The notes beneath the pieces are model-generated. The model was not told the DNA's origin and made no database searches. It saw only the letters and a program-made list of their open reading frames with translations. The translations under genes and the position numbers were made by a program. From Oscheius dolichura (Eukaryota; Nematoda; Chromadorea; Rhabditida; Rhabditidae), in contig OW051492.1 of assembly GCA_932521035.1 (NCBI GenBank), positions 3,906,001-3,970,000 of the forward strand: a stretch of 64,000 nt of DNA, written 5' to 3'. Within the stretch, counting starts at the first letter, position 1, and each line of letters begins with the position of its first letter. Shown here piece by piece: positions 1-12,731 of the stretch.

Positions 1-2383
1 TTGCCTGCGTAGATTCGTCAACCAAAACGCACCTTTAAAAGTTTTAGAGAAAAGCAAAAATAAATACTTGATTTTCATGCGGGCTAGACGTAGATCGGCA
101 GCTGAAGAGCAGGTACAGCAGATAACATCGGCGTTTTCCAATAATTTCTTTTCACCGATCCGCCTCAAAGTGATGTAACGTTCCATATCAGAGGTTAATA
201 ATTCTCCAACTTCGTCCTAAACCGTGAAAAAATCTAAACAGATTACTTACTTTTAATTGTTGTAGTTTATTAAATTCTGCATTATCATGTAGTGATTTTA
301 GTTGTGCCGGAAGGGTTAAGAAGTTCACCGAAGAATCAAGCCCTTCTCTTGATTTAGCATAGAGCCGAATAACTTTAAGCCCGGTTAGATGGATCCTTTC
401 AGCCAACTGATCAACGGCAATATTTGATGGAGAGCACACAAGTACTTGCCCTTGGGTTTGCTGCACGAGATGATAAACAATCGTGGCAGATGTGACAGTC
501 TATAAATTTATTTTTTCATGAAAAAAAATAACGGAAAAACGGCTAAAAATATTAACGAGAAACCACCTTTCCCGTTCCTGGTGGTCCTTGTATCAAGCTT
601 AGCGGTTTCGTCAGTACTGTTCGAACAGCATTCATCTGACTATGATTAAGCTCAGGAAGCCCAGGAGCTGACAGCCTTTTTGGTTGTGAAACTTTAAAGA
701 GGATGTCATCCACATCGTGCCCCATGAGCTTATGATAAATATAAGTAGACACTGCTCGCTCATCCGTTTCCATAGTATTAAGCGCTTGTTGCATACGGTC
801 AAAAGTTACAGAATTCCAAACAGCCTAAATCCGTCAAATTAAAAGACAACTTAAAAAGAGACTTCGCAAATATAATTAATTTTAGGATCAGTAGGCATCT
901 TTTCAGTTGGACTTGCATGAACTTCGATTCCAATTTCATCACTGTGATCTGAAACGATAAATAAATTGGATAATTGAAAAAATGTTTAACTGTCTGGAAT
1001 TTTGAAGACTTGCCCTTTTACTGACCATTCCTTGCCAATGGTTTGATTATGTTTTAACAACAGCTCATCGCCAATCATCAATTTCATACCTGAAATTGAA
1101 ATGAGGCACAGCTCACAAGCGAAATCCAAATAAGATAGCATGAGAAACTGACTTCCTTCTATAAACTTTGGCAAATGAAAGTATGCTAAGTGCTTTTTGT
1201 TCAGTCCTTGGTCCCATCTAACATGACCAACATTTTGTGTTTGCGACTCTTTTGTTTTGCGATCATAAATGGCTTCCAGCTGTATTAGAGGAGAAAATAT
1301 TCTTCGATAGTGAAATGCATCTTCGTATCTCAAGGTGTAGTGATGTCACCGAAATAATATACTAACTTACTTCAGAGTAATCATATCTGGTTCTGTATCA
1401 ACTCCAGGACGGTCTAAGTCTTCCACGGTGGCATTAGGATTGTCCCTCCAGACATCCTCTAATCTACTTGCCATTCCGGCCCTAAAGTTAGAGTGTACCC
1501 AAACATTCAATTGCATTTACGTAATATGGCGAGCTCGCGCCTGGAGATTCTCGTCTGGCACATTGACGAGCCAAGATAAAAGCTGAAATATATGACTAAG
1601 TTACTTGTATAAAAATACCTTTCTTTCTTCAATTATTGGTTTCCAATCATTTTCGTTCCAAGATGCATTTTTCTGCGAAGCAGTTTGGGCACATGGATGT
1701 CGACATAAAATGACCTAGATCAATTACTATAATGTATTCAAAAGGAAAATTCTTACCACAACCTCTTCGGCTTTTGCTGGAATAAAGCCCAAAGAAAAAA
1801 CATTACGTGCAGCACATATATAACATTCTAATTGGGTGTCACCCAAAGGAGACTCTTTGTGCAAGCATACCTAAACAAAGCTAAACTAGGGCAAGATGGG
1901 TATTTTACTTCTTTATGTCCACTGCGGACCATATGAGTAATAAGATGAGATCCCGAAATCTTTCCCGGTGCATTACAAAACCATTTTTTACAAATGGTGC
2001 ACATTGCGACGCATGATGGCTCGTGGATACCACAATAACTGAATTCAAAAAATGTGCAACAAATTCGTTTGCTCACCTGCAGGCGTGCTTTGGAAGCTCA
2101 CCCATTTGCAAGGAAGGCTCTTCTTCATCAACATCATGAAATGTTAGATCTGCATTGCTGTCAACTACGTTTGTTAGTTGTCCTTGACTATTTATCTATT
2201 CAGCAATTCACCAAGATCATGGAAAATAAATACCTGGGAACTTTGAGTCGGTAAAGAAAACTGGTTATCAAAATCATATGTAGAATCCTGTGTCGCTCCA
2301 TGTAGTAGACCATCATCTTCAGCTGTCTCTACAAAGGTTAGAGCTTCGTTGCTTCCTGGTCCATACGCTTCTTCGAAATCCAT
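1..2383 (-). CDS. upf1: UPF1 (SMG-2) RNA helicase, partial at the left edge
   Basis: Regulator of nonsense-mediated mRNA decay, an ATP-dependent superfamily 1 RNA helicase acting in the cytoplasm. The start at 2383 begins [11 protein letters not shown] and a SLPTQSSQ run follows, closely like the animal UPF1 N-terminus. Next comes the Cys/His-rich domain ([30 protein letters not shown]; about 1880-2050), which in the family binds UPF2. The helicase core follows: [10 protein letters not shown] (Walker A, near 575-600), then [14 protein letters not shown] and the C-terminal half of RecA1. At the very edge the exon reads VLVDESTQA (motif II region). The gene is read through many short introns and is cut by the window end, so RecA2 and the tail are missing. 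An acceptor-like tattattcag lies one base before the ATG. Identity is very sure; individual exon edges are less so. Confidence 0.95.
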
Positions 2384-2604
2384 TCTGAATAATAAAATAA
2401 ACTGGGTGTTAGTGAAGTAGCACAAATCACAAAACAATATAACGAGAGGCACAACAAGAACAACTGAATGTTTCAAACTCTGTCATCATCCTCCATTTTC
2501 GCATCGGCGCAAAAATGCGGAAGGAGGAGGGAAAAGCGAATTCCAGATCAGACAAATCAAAAAAGTTTGCGAAAAATTTGCTTTTTAGGCTAGGTTGTGT
2601 GTTT

Positions 2605-2700
2605 ATTCGCGCCTCCGCTGTGGGACCATCCCTTATCTGACATGGTCCCGCAGCGGAAATGCGCCGCGAAATATGAACATATCCATTTGAAACGGGCTAT
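2605..2700. repeat. Truncated copy of a GC-cored palindromic MITE-like element
   Basis: A near-perfect hairpin core with arms CCGCTGTGGGACCAT and ATGGTCCCGCAGCGG, followed by a GCGCCGCG segment. The same core occurs at 8760-8894 and 38908-39029, where full outer inverted repeats starting TATAGTCCATTT are present. Here the right outer repeat is degenerate (atatccatttgaaa) and the left one is not seen. The rest of 2384-3255 shows no gene I can support. Confidence 0.7.
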
Positions 2701-3261
2701 TCCTAATTTGATTTTGTTCGCCTTTGATGATAGGGATTATAAACAACTTATTTGTGTTGAAAAGCGTTGCCAACAGCAGAAAGACACTTTTTTTACATGT
2801 TTTTTGTACATGCTCGCCATCTCGTTATCAAATCGTAAAATGCGTATTTCAGACATGAGATGTCAGTGAGTCAAAGTGCCTTTTCAAGCAGCGCTGATGA
2901 TGACACAGTCAAAAAGGTGTCGTTAAATATTTATACACTATACATATATTTTAGCGAAGATTGATTAATGATTCATCGATCAACGATTCAAACACGCCTT
3001 CTTTTTCTAGCCCCACAGTTAAAGTGATTCTTTGTGTAATGCTAAGCAAACACGTTTTTCAGAGTCCTCTTAAAAAGAGGTTCAAGAGAAATAGCCTGGA
3101 ACAAGGATTGTCACATAAAGTGATTGTTTTAGCTATTTGAACAAAGATGTGATTTAGACTCTTCAACGAATAAAATCCGACTCTATTAATGTGTCACAAC
3201 AAACAAGTCGATCGTCAACACAGGATTTTAAAGTTAGCGAGATAAGATATTGCTTGAATCC

Positions 3262-3860
3262 TTCTTTGTAGAGTCGCACACCTTGTTATAAGAAAAACAT
3301 ATTCCCGGATAGCCCTATCAAAACAGATCCTTATGATTTACCAGAGACTCCACAGCGACCAAGGAAGCTCGTACGAGCTAAAGTGAGTCGAACCAAAAGC
3401 TAATCCAATGTATTTAGGCCAGAACAAATTTACTCGAGTCTTGCCCTATTGCGGCTAGTGAATCGAGCAGTATTCCAGGAGGTGTGAAAGAACGAAGTCG
3501 GCGACCTCCTAGTTCGCCACATCCTGGAAAAGATATCGTTCTTAGCAAGAAACAGGTACTTTAGACCTTCAAGTTCATATGAATTCGGGCGTGCTTTTAA
3601 CTTGATAATAGAAACGAGGCACCAAAGGTGACTCTTCTCTGGAGATTCGCTGCGGTTAGAAAACAAAGATGATGTGGTGACTGTTGTATAGAAAGAATAC
3701 TCTTAGAGGCAGACTAAATGAGTTACAGGAAGAAGAGGAAGTCGTACCATCTGTTAGTTTTAATTCACTCACATCGCGTAGTACTCTAGTTACACCTTCG
3801 TCTGCAAGTCATACAAATATGGCACAGAATAACGATATGGTCGGTATTTTATCTATATTC
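3262..3860 (+). other. Possible exons of a disordered, Ser/Pro/basic protein upstream of the CSRNP gene
   Basis: Open, spliceable segments follow acceptor-like sites: one reads SRTPCYKKNIFPDSPIK and ends before gtgagt, the next starts after tatttag at about 3419 and reads ARTNLLESCPIAAS with a basic tail, and a third around 3700-3836 is rich in Glu then Ser/Thr. Phases of the first two agree, but I could not join them to the third without a stop. They could be 5' exons of the CSRNP gene, a separate small gene, or degraded sequence. No domain was recognised. Confidence 0.35.
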
Positions 3861-4031
3861 TCATAACCCTTTTAGAAAAATTTAAAAACGCCTACGTCGA
3901 GGAGAATCCTAAAACATGGCATATCGACGAGTAGTTTAAAAACAAGGTTGCCTGTAGTTGTTGATTGGGATGGCCAAGTATTCTGACAATATTCTTTGGG
4001 TTTCAATATTTTTTTTCAGTATAAATCAGAC

Positions 4032-5910
4032 ATGTCGTCCTTCAGCTTATCGAAGCTGAATAGCCCTTTGAGAACTACCCGATCAAGCGCTTCCGCTTCA
4101 CTTATTTCACAGTCAAACGAGAAAACACCAATTCTCAGCCGTCAACGAAGTTCTAGCTTTGAGCGTCCGCCAAATGTAAAAGTTTACTTCAGATCTTAAA
4201 CATGGCTTCAGATTTGTCTTGAATCTCCGTGTAGAAATTTGCGATTAACTCCCGAAAGGCTCAAAGCTCTCAGCTTGGAAAATAATACATTAGTTTACCA
4301 TTCGGTAAATAATATTATTTTGTTCTTTCTAAAATAATGGCTGATATTTATATCAACTGGTCTTAGAATATCACAACCGCATCATGCTGTGAATGAACAT
4401 GTATCTTCAATACTTTTAGGGTTCCTCACCATTGAAGAAAAAACTGTCAACTAGCACTTTCCGTGATACTGGAATTAAAAAGGACGAAAAACTTCCAGTT
4501 AGCCAACAAAAGAATTCGGAGAGCGACTTTGCACCTAGCACTTCAGTAAAAAAAAAGATGACACTTTTACTTTTAAATTCTAGGACAAATATGTAGTACA
4601 GCCCAGTGAGACTGATTCAAAATCCACAGAATGCAGAACGCAAATCTCCGAAGAACCAATATTAACCGAAGAGAGTTCAGATATGATAGATGGTAATGGA
4701 ATGCAAACGCCTGAAGTTGTAATTGACTCACAGGGCGTTATACCAGACGCGGATCTTAAAAGTATACTACGGTATGTTTTCACGTATTTACAAAGCATTA
4801 TAAAATACAATTAACGAATGGTTTTCATTGTCAGGTACTACCTTTGTTGATAATGATGAATTATTACAGTTGGAGAGTTATCTTAAAACTTATTTATAGG
4901 GTGGCACAAGCAGGACGCAAATCAGAAAAGCGTATAAAATTTGGCTCGTTGGATGTTTATTATTTCGGACGTGATCAAGGCTTTGAAGTAGTGCCCAAAC
5001 AAGGAGAGGTCGCTTTAGGTTTTTTTTAGTTATGCGAGAATTCATTGACCAATTAGGAATGCGATATTCACATTTTCAAGCGCGGCAATTCAAGATTTTG
5101 AAAACAAGAAGACAGAAGATTAACTTCGACGATTCTGAAGATTCGGAATTGTCAGAAGATGAAGAAATAGGAATCGCAGAGAATCACTTTTACGAAAAGC
5201 CCCTAAATGAGCGCATCAAAATATTGGAAGCTGCTGGAGTCGTCATTGAAAAGGTAAAAAATTGATATTTTTAATAAGCCTTTTCAGCAAAAAAAAAATA
5301 ACCTTATACGGCAGGCCAGAGATCAATGTGGCTGTTCTTGTAGAGGCGGTGTCTGTAAACCAGCTACTTGCGAATGTTTTCGCTCAGGCATAAAATGTCA
5401 GGTGGATGGTCCCAAAGAAAACGGAAACACATATCCATGTTCTTGTTACAATGCACAATTATGTAGTAACGAATACGGTTTGTCACATACAGTACTATCA
5501 ATATCCTAATTTGGAGGACGAGACGCTTATGATTTTGATCGCGTTACGAAATCGCGAAGAGCAGCAATACAACGGTGGAGAGATAGTGAGAAGACGGTAC
5601 GTCTAAAGTAATAAATTTTAATCATATTTAGGGAATACATGCTCCGTCTCGTCTGATAAAATTTTATGATAATGAAGAAGTCGTTGCTGATTCTCAAGAA
5701 CTATGCCCCCCTGTAAGACTGACAAATACTTATGCACAATTCCTAATTTCAGCCTAGTAATATTATACAAGGTCATTCCACTTTGCCTTGTTCTCCGAAC
5801 CCAACCATTAGGTCTCATACTAACAAGTAAGGTTACTTTATAAATTTCCACTCTTCTATTTCAGCGTTAATGCCAATAGTCTTTTCCCACCGTCACAGTC
5901 CCTTCTTTAA
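4032..5910 (+). CDS. Cysteine/serine-rich nuclear protein (CSRNP/AXUD1 family)
   Basis: CSRNP proteins are nuclear, DNA-associated transcription factors. The N-terminal exons (MSSFSLSKLNSP...) are Ser/Thr-rich. The conserved core follows: KRIKFGSLDVYYFGRDQGFE VPKQG matches the family's RVTF..V.VYYF.R.QGF..VP.QGG block, and a second exon gives MREFIDQLGMRY plus an acidic stretch. The Cys-rich domain at about 5315-5470 reads CGCSCRGGVCKPATCEC, then GIKCQVDGP and YPCSCYNAQLC, spaced as in CSRNP. Introns are 35-45 nt. The exon before the core is entered at the acceptor ending at 4869, which keeps the frame. The reading frame ends at TAA 5908-5910. Mode of regulation is not visible. Family assignment is firm; a function in this organism is inferred. 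Confidence 0.85.
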
Positions 5911-6085
5911 ACTTTAGTAACGATTTTTTTTTAAATGTATTTGTTATTGTTTTTAATTTTATTTCATATAAATTTTACTATCATTTTGTTAGTCATTTAT
6001 GTAGGCTATTGTTTACTGCGCATATATTGTTGATTATCGATCATGCTTACACCTTTTTTCAGCATTAGACTCTAAAGATAACAAT

Positions 6086-9000
6086 ATGGATTTGCCCTCG
6101 TATGTCATCATGTTATATATCCAGAAATAGTGTTTAGAGATAATGTAGACTGGCAATTACGTCTAGAGATTCCAGTTCCAAAAGATAGAGATTATAATGT
6201 GTTGGAGGCACACCCCGTTAAAATTCAGTTCGATGAATTATATAATGTGAAAAGCTTTTAAAAAAATTATTTTATAATTTTTAGCAATTAAGTCATAATA
6301 ATCGATTTGTTCTGTCGAGTTGTAATAGTGGTTTAGTAGAAGGAGAATTTTTGGATACAGTGGAATACATAATAAATGTAACTTTTCCTCATATTCACTT
6401 CGCTTTTTCATAGATAAGAAAACCAGCCTTGAGCAAACCAACTTCGGTTTCCAATCTCGATGTTAATTCGCCGACTTATCAGCTTTTGGATGCCATTGTG
6501 CATTTTTTTAATAATAGCGCCAATAGTGTGGAACAGCAGTGGCGCGGCAACATTATTGTACATTCCTTACAATGGTTTATTCCAGAGATATTGTATAACT
6601 ATATCCCGTTTTCAACACTAAACTCTTCAGGTCATACGTGCCTGATTTTCCTTTAACTGCTCTTGATTTTGGCACTTTCGTAAAAAACAGATATAACGCT
6701 CACTGGCGGGTATTTCTCCCTTTTTTATAACCTCTTCTCATTTTTTCAGATTGCTGTGCCAAGCTATGGCAAAGTAGATGACCACATAACGGTTGATTTT
6801 TTATTCGATCAAAATCAAGTAATTGTAAAATTCTGGTCATTAGAGCGTATAAAAGTCTGGCACAGTAATGAAGAGACGTATGAAGAACATTGGACTTTTT
6901 ACCGAGTTCAGGTTTAATATGGTCAAACTGAGGTTGTATTTATTTGTTACAGGTTCTAATGCAGAATATTCGCCGCGTTGTTGTCGACGTTCGTCCTGAA
7001 GCAGCTTCTGATGCATTATATTTGGATCTTGTTAACCCTCCTATCATTAAACGAAGCAATGCTCGTGAAAAAAGTAACATTGACGATTCACCTCAAAGAA
7101 GGTTTTTTTCCAATGATTGCAAAATATGTGTAATGTGTCAGATGGATAACGATCAGACGCGGTGTAAGTGGAACGGCTAACCGCAAAAGGGAACACAGTT
7201 CTCAAGAAGTATTAGTTGAAAACACGACTCTCCGATTGGAGCTACGAAAGAAAGCAGGATCTGCAGCGAAAAAGTTTTGGCACATCATTTCACGACTACG
7301 TCATCGTTGTAATGTACCAGTAGAATTTCAGAGGCTTGAGGTTCGTATAAAAAATTTTTTTCATAACAATTTGACCAGGTTGACAGTCATAATATGCATG
7401 GTTCTGATATAAATGGCAGAATGGAACCATATTTCCGGTTTATCGAAGACGAGTTGAAAAAGACAGATGCGAGGGATTGCCCACCGACGCATCCAAGTCA
7501 TCGCGTATTTGCTGAATTTTTAACGGATACCTTCACGGATCCCGACAATCCAGAACAGAGAAATATAGCAAAAGAAAACCGTTTGATGCTTCATTACCTT
7601 CTTGAAGCCCTGATTTCCCGGTAACACGCTTTATTACTTCAGTATCGTCTTAGTGGTGCAATCGTAAAAGATCATCTTTTCCTTGGACGCTATGATTGGT
7701 CAAATTTTCTTAGCGTTATTACAAGTTGCTATAAAAAGAATTCAGAGGTTTCTTTGATCCATAGAGTTTTAAATAAGAACTATTCAGGCGTGCATAGAAA
7801 CATTAAAAAGACTAATGTCTGCCATTGATGAGCAGAAAAGGATGTATAACATCGGCGACGCATACGTTATTTTGTTTAAAAAAATCGTTAATACTGGAGA
7901 AGAATGTGGATTGTCAGAAGAGAAGAGGCGTGAAGGCTACATGTTGGTCCCACGGGTTAGTTTTTTTTAAATAGTCATTGGCTTTAAGGTTGTTATCACA
8001 CCAACGAGAAATATTCGCATCCAGCCCGAAATGTGTATGGGTAACAGAGTTTTAAGAAATCAAATGAAACACGATCCGTGCGTTATTATCAGAGTGTCTT
8101 TTCGGTAAATCCGCGTTTGTTTAAAATCTTAATGATATCAGCGATGACGACAACACAATGATGAGGACAACAAAAACCAGCGATCGCCTTCTGGAGCGAA
8201 CTATTAAGAATGCATTTGATAATGGCGTGTTTATTGCAGGTTAGAAAACTGTAATGTTCGCATAAATTTGTTTAATATTTTAGGCCGCCGTTACTTCTAT
8301 CTGGGTAGTTCAAGTAGTCAAATGCGTGACTGTGGTGCATATTTCATGCTAGGCATCACAGAGTCGGATAGAATGCATTTTGAAAGGCAATTCCCAGGTG
8401 CACAACCAGATGATGCAAGGCTAAGCATCAAAATTTTGAGAAACAATCTTGGAAGATTTCATCTCCTGAAAACAGCCCCAAAAATTATGGCTAGATTAGG
8501 CCAATGTTTTACACAGTCGAGAATTTCTGGTGTCCATCTTGAAAGACATGATTACATAATTGACGCTGACATTATCGGAGGAAGAAAGAAGCTTAAACCA
8601 CAGTGAGTTTTATTTACGTGTGGCCACATTTGGTTTAGCGACCCTTATGTTTTTACCGATGGTGTTGGATCCATCAGCCCGCTCTTTGCAAAAAGAATGG
8701 CGGACGATATGCATCTGTGTAGTGTGCCCAGTTGCTTCCAGGTAGTATTTGATTTCTATTATAGTCCATTTCCAACGGATATTCCACGAATTCAAATTTG
8801 GCGGCGCGTCTCCGCTATGGGACCATGCCCGAAAGCTTCCAGGTCCCGTTGCGGAGAGGTTTTCCCGAGGAATATCCGTTGAAAATGGACTATAATAACG
8901 TTTTTAGTATCGATTTCGCGGTCACAAAGGTGTTCAAGTCGTAGATCCATATCTAGAGCAACTCTCGAAATGGGCTAAAGATTACAATATTCCGGTTCCT

Positions 9001-12000
9001 CCTGATCACAAAGATATTAAAGGTACTTGGGATGTACTTGCAGTCTTCCGACCAAGTCAAATCAAGTGAGCCTTCTCCACTTTTTTAAAGAAATTTGTTT
9101 GAGGTTTTCATCAAAAAGATTTGAAAAACAGTCAATAGAGGTAGTAAAGTTCTCTGGACCTACCCCAGTTTGTCTCAATAAACCACTGATTAATATTTAT
9201 GACCAAGTAATTTCTGCTTATAATCAACATTTTTTTTTAAAGGTAACAGCCAAGCAGTCCTATGAATGTCATCACCGGGTGACCAACCGCATTGAAAATC
9301 TTTTGAATCTGCAAACCAGAAATATCATCCGAATGCTTCTTGAGGAGCGTTATTGTCGCAACAAACTTAAAGAGTTACCTAAAAGAATAGATGTGGATTG
9401 TCTACGTCCTGTGGCTGGATTTGAACTTTGCTGTGAGCCATTTTTCTCGTCGTTGCTTCGTGCGAGCGTCCGATTCACAATAAGTAAGTCTTACATCTTT
9501 ATAGCTATTCGTTCTAGTGAAACAATTACGCAAGGAACAAATTCAAATTCCCCATAATCTTGGACGTTCTATGTTAGGTGTTAACGATATTTCTAATCGA
9601 CTTCAGTATGGACAAGTATTTTTGCTTGCTAATATGAATGAAATACGATTTTCCAGGTTTTCGTGCAGTACACTAATGATATTCGAGATTATTCACCGCA
9701 CGTAAATGCAGCAAAAACCGTAGTTACCGGAAAAGTTATGGTTACGAAGAATCCAACTTCCGTAGGTGGAGATCTTCGCGTATTTGAAGCTGTGGATATC
9801 CCTGATCTTCGTCATCTTGTCGATGTGATTGTTTTCCCAGTACATGGACCACGGTCAATGCCTGATGAAATGGCAGGTATCCCAGTTTCCTTAACTTCAA
9901 TCATTTTTAATGGTTAGGGTCTGATCTGGATGGAGACGAGTATTCGGTCGTGTGGGATCCACAGCTGTTGTTTGAGTATAATGTCGAACCGGCTGATTAT
10001 GAGTCAGAAGCTAAACCTATTCAGGATGTAAACAAAGATTCAGTAGTAAGTTTCCTTTTAATTTTTATGAAATATGTGCTGCAAGGACGATGCTGTTCGA
10101 GACGCTTATATTGATTATGTGAAGAAGGATAATATTGGAGTAATTTCGAACGCGTTGCTTTTCCAATCGGATCTTTATGGAATTGACTCTAAAGTTTGTT
10201 GGAAAGAGTAATTTTTACATAATATTAAGTTTAGGTAGTCACTGATCTTGCTGTTAAAGCAAATATGGCTTTGGAATTCTTAAAATCAGGTGTAGCCCCT
10301 GAGAGGCTGCGTGACAAGTGGATACAACTTGATGAGAGCGATGCTAATTCTGAATGGTTACCACCTGAGAAAGCAGAGCGCTACCCAGACTTCCATTTCG
10401 GCAACGAGTATATGCCAGTTTATCACAGCCCACGTCTTACAGGGCGTCTCTACAGGTACCATATTTTAGTTGAAACTTCAAATCTTTTTAGAGAAATTCA
10501 GCTCATTGAGGACGTTCTCAAAATGGTGGAAGAAACCGATTTTGGAAAAGAAATAGAGGTATATATTTCTAGTTGCCTTGATAAATAGATTACAGTTGGA
10601 TGGTTTGCTTGAAGTGGATGGGTGGAACCAATACGAGGGAAAAGCTAAAGAAGCAATGGACACATATAACGGAAAACTTAGAATGATAATGGAGACTTAT
10701 GGAATTAAAAATGAGGCAGAACTGATTTCTGGATGTATTTGTGATATGAGGAGTAGAATCACAGATAAAGTGAGATTTTAACAAACAAGGATTACTTAAT
10801 ATAATTCGATGTGAGTTTATTCATGTTTTAGGATCAAGATGATTACTCTTATTATAATCAGAGGACAACAGTTGAAGCACGTGTTACTGAAATAATGAGA
10901 GAAACCCGTGAAAAATTCTTTGATGAGTTCGGTGGCTGGAAAGTTTGCACGAGAGAAGATGATTATCGCGACGTGGAAAATGTATTCCGTAGAAAATGTG
11001 TAAGAATGACTAGTGCGGTCAAACAAAAAGCATCAGCCTATTACATGATATGCTACAGGAAATATAGTCAGTTTGTATTCAGCCGTTTTAATAAATTCGT
11101 AATAGAAATATACCGCACTGGGCAAACTAGAATGTTATCATTTGCTTGGTTAATGTTCGATATCCTTGGTGCTATTCGTCAAGATAAAGTGTACCATTTG
11201 GAAGACCATGTTATTTACGAAAAACCTATTTTGAGGGTAAGCTTGTAGTAGATTTTTTTTTCTATTTCATTAAGATTCTCGAAGAGCACATAGTGAAAAT
11301 AAACACAGGTTACTCCAATAAAAGGCAAAGATTTGTAAATGAAAGAGTTAAAAACAAAGTGTTTAAACGCTACTTTGCAAGATATCCAGGTTAACCCTAC
11401 TTTCCACTCGCATTCTTTCTATTCTGCAGAATTAATAGATATTCTCTTCCTTCTGGAAGAGTGGGCCCATTTTAACAAGCATCTCACAAGTCGTTTTACT
11501 GACACTCATCTTCTGTATTTGATGATACTTTTCGCTACTGGACATATGGGATCGGTAACTGGAGAGCCAGTTATTTATGTCGACTGGGTCAGAAGATTTA
11601 TGTTTTGTGTATGTACTTTTGTTTCAGATTGATTTAAAATGCGCTGAAGAAGAAGTCGAAAACGGAAAGCTACCACTGCATAACAAGGGCGAAATTCTGA
11701 TTAAATTTTTCGAGTTTCTTTCGTCTAGAAAATTCAAGATGTTGAAATACTTATCGTTCTCCGACTTGGGAATGAATTCGACGTTCTTGAGAGGAGAATG
11801 GCTCGTTATTCATCAGGTGAGATTTAAAACCTATATGTGTACGTTACGTCACGAATAGCTTTTGCAACGAAAAATTAAAAAAAAAATTTCAGGCTGCATT
11901 TAAAACATATTTGACTATTGCATTTTCAATGAATTTTGATGATCTCGGTATGAGCGCAACAGACAGGCTCCAACCTAGGGTCTTAAGAGAATTAGATCCG

Positions 12001-12400
12001 TTTGTAATTGAACTTCCGTGTAATTAAAATGTATCTGTTGTCTAAAAAATATTTCAGCCAAAGTTGATTTGACTGACGTGGAAAAACGTCTTATAAAAGC
12101 AACCGGTGTCGAAGAAGTTTGTTTGAGGCAAATTGTGACAAAAGGAAGAAAAGGTGAGTTCTGTTTTTTTTTTTAGCTGTACCTGTTTTTAGATAGAGCC
12201 GTAGTCGTATGTCGAGGTACGCTTGAAAATTGTTATAAATTGAAAAATCTTGTTGCTGTCAGGCCGTCCCTGTATACAAAATATGCTGTTAGTGATTTCT
12301 CTATTAATATAATTAGTTTTAGCCAAAGGAGCTTTCCGATATTTTGCCAGGAATTACCCTTAACAATATCATTAAGGCATCCGAAAACGTCCTAGAATGA
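6086..12400 (+). CDS. Cellular RNA-dependent RNA polymerase, copy A (EGO-1/RRF type)
   Basis: Family members copy target RNAs into secondary small interfering RNAs or dsRNA in RNA silencing. The start MDLPS at 6086 joins the next exon through a short intron to give DNVDWQLRLE. Recognisable core pieces in order: [53 protein letters not shown], then the catalytic SDLDGDEY with the metal-binding DLDGD at 9923-9937. The C-terminal part ([38 protein letters not shown]) parallels copy B throughout. It ends TGA at 12398-12400. Introns are about 30-60 nt, except one of 167 nt holding a MITE (8760-8894). The long gap-free match to copy B and intact splice sites argue for a functional gene. The DxDGD signature marks it as the cellular QDE-1/RDR fold, not a viral polymerase. 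Confidence 0.93.
8760..8894. mobile_element. Palindromic MITE inserted in an RdRP-A intron
   Basis: Outer inverted repeats TATAGTCCATTTCCAACGG and CCGTTGAAAATGGACTATA enclose GC-rich inner arms (CTCCGCTATGGGACC / GGTCCCGTTGCGGAG). The ends suggest a TA target duplication. The element makes up most of the intron between PSCFQ and YRFRGHKG; without it the intron would be about 32 nt. Copy B reads straight through at the corresponding position ([13 protein letters not shown]) with no intron. Confidence 0.8.
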
Positions 12401-12731
12401 ATTGTTTTGAAAATGATGTGTCATACAGGCTTCCTTTTCGTTGATGTCAAAAATCCTGTGTAGATTTCGAATATAGTTTTGTGCTAATAGCGTGTGCATA
12501 TCGTGTCATTTTATAATTTTCGAGTATATATGAATAGAATAATTTACAAATACATTGTTTTCTTATCTCTATTAGTGTATTATGGAAAAGTTTACTGCTG
12601 TTTCTATCTGAAAGTGACATGTATGAATTCTTAGCATTATGTAATATATATAGGGGTGCCAATTTCTTTAAATCGTATTGTACATTCGACTTGTTTAAGA
12701 CTTCTTCATATAGTTGCACCATTTACTTCAA

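Noticed and set aside
2054..2254. Short plus-strand frame opposite UPF1
   Set aside because: Overlaps the CH-domain and N-terminal exons of UPF1 in antisense.
9918..9940. Possible endogenous viral RdRP
   Set aside because: The DLDGD motif, GQCF and DEMAG context belong to the eukaryotic two-barrel RdRP fold, not to viral palm polymerases with GDD.
12447..12722. 91-codon minus-strand frame between the two RdRPs
   Set aside because: AT-rich, no domain, no splice-linked partners, and it fills the short space expected to hold the 3' UTR of one RdRP and the promoter of the next.
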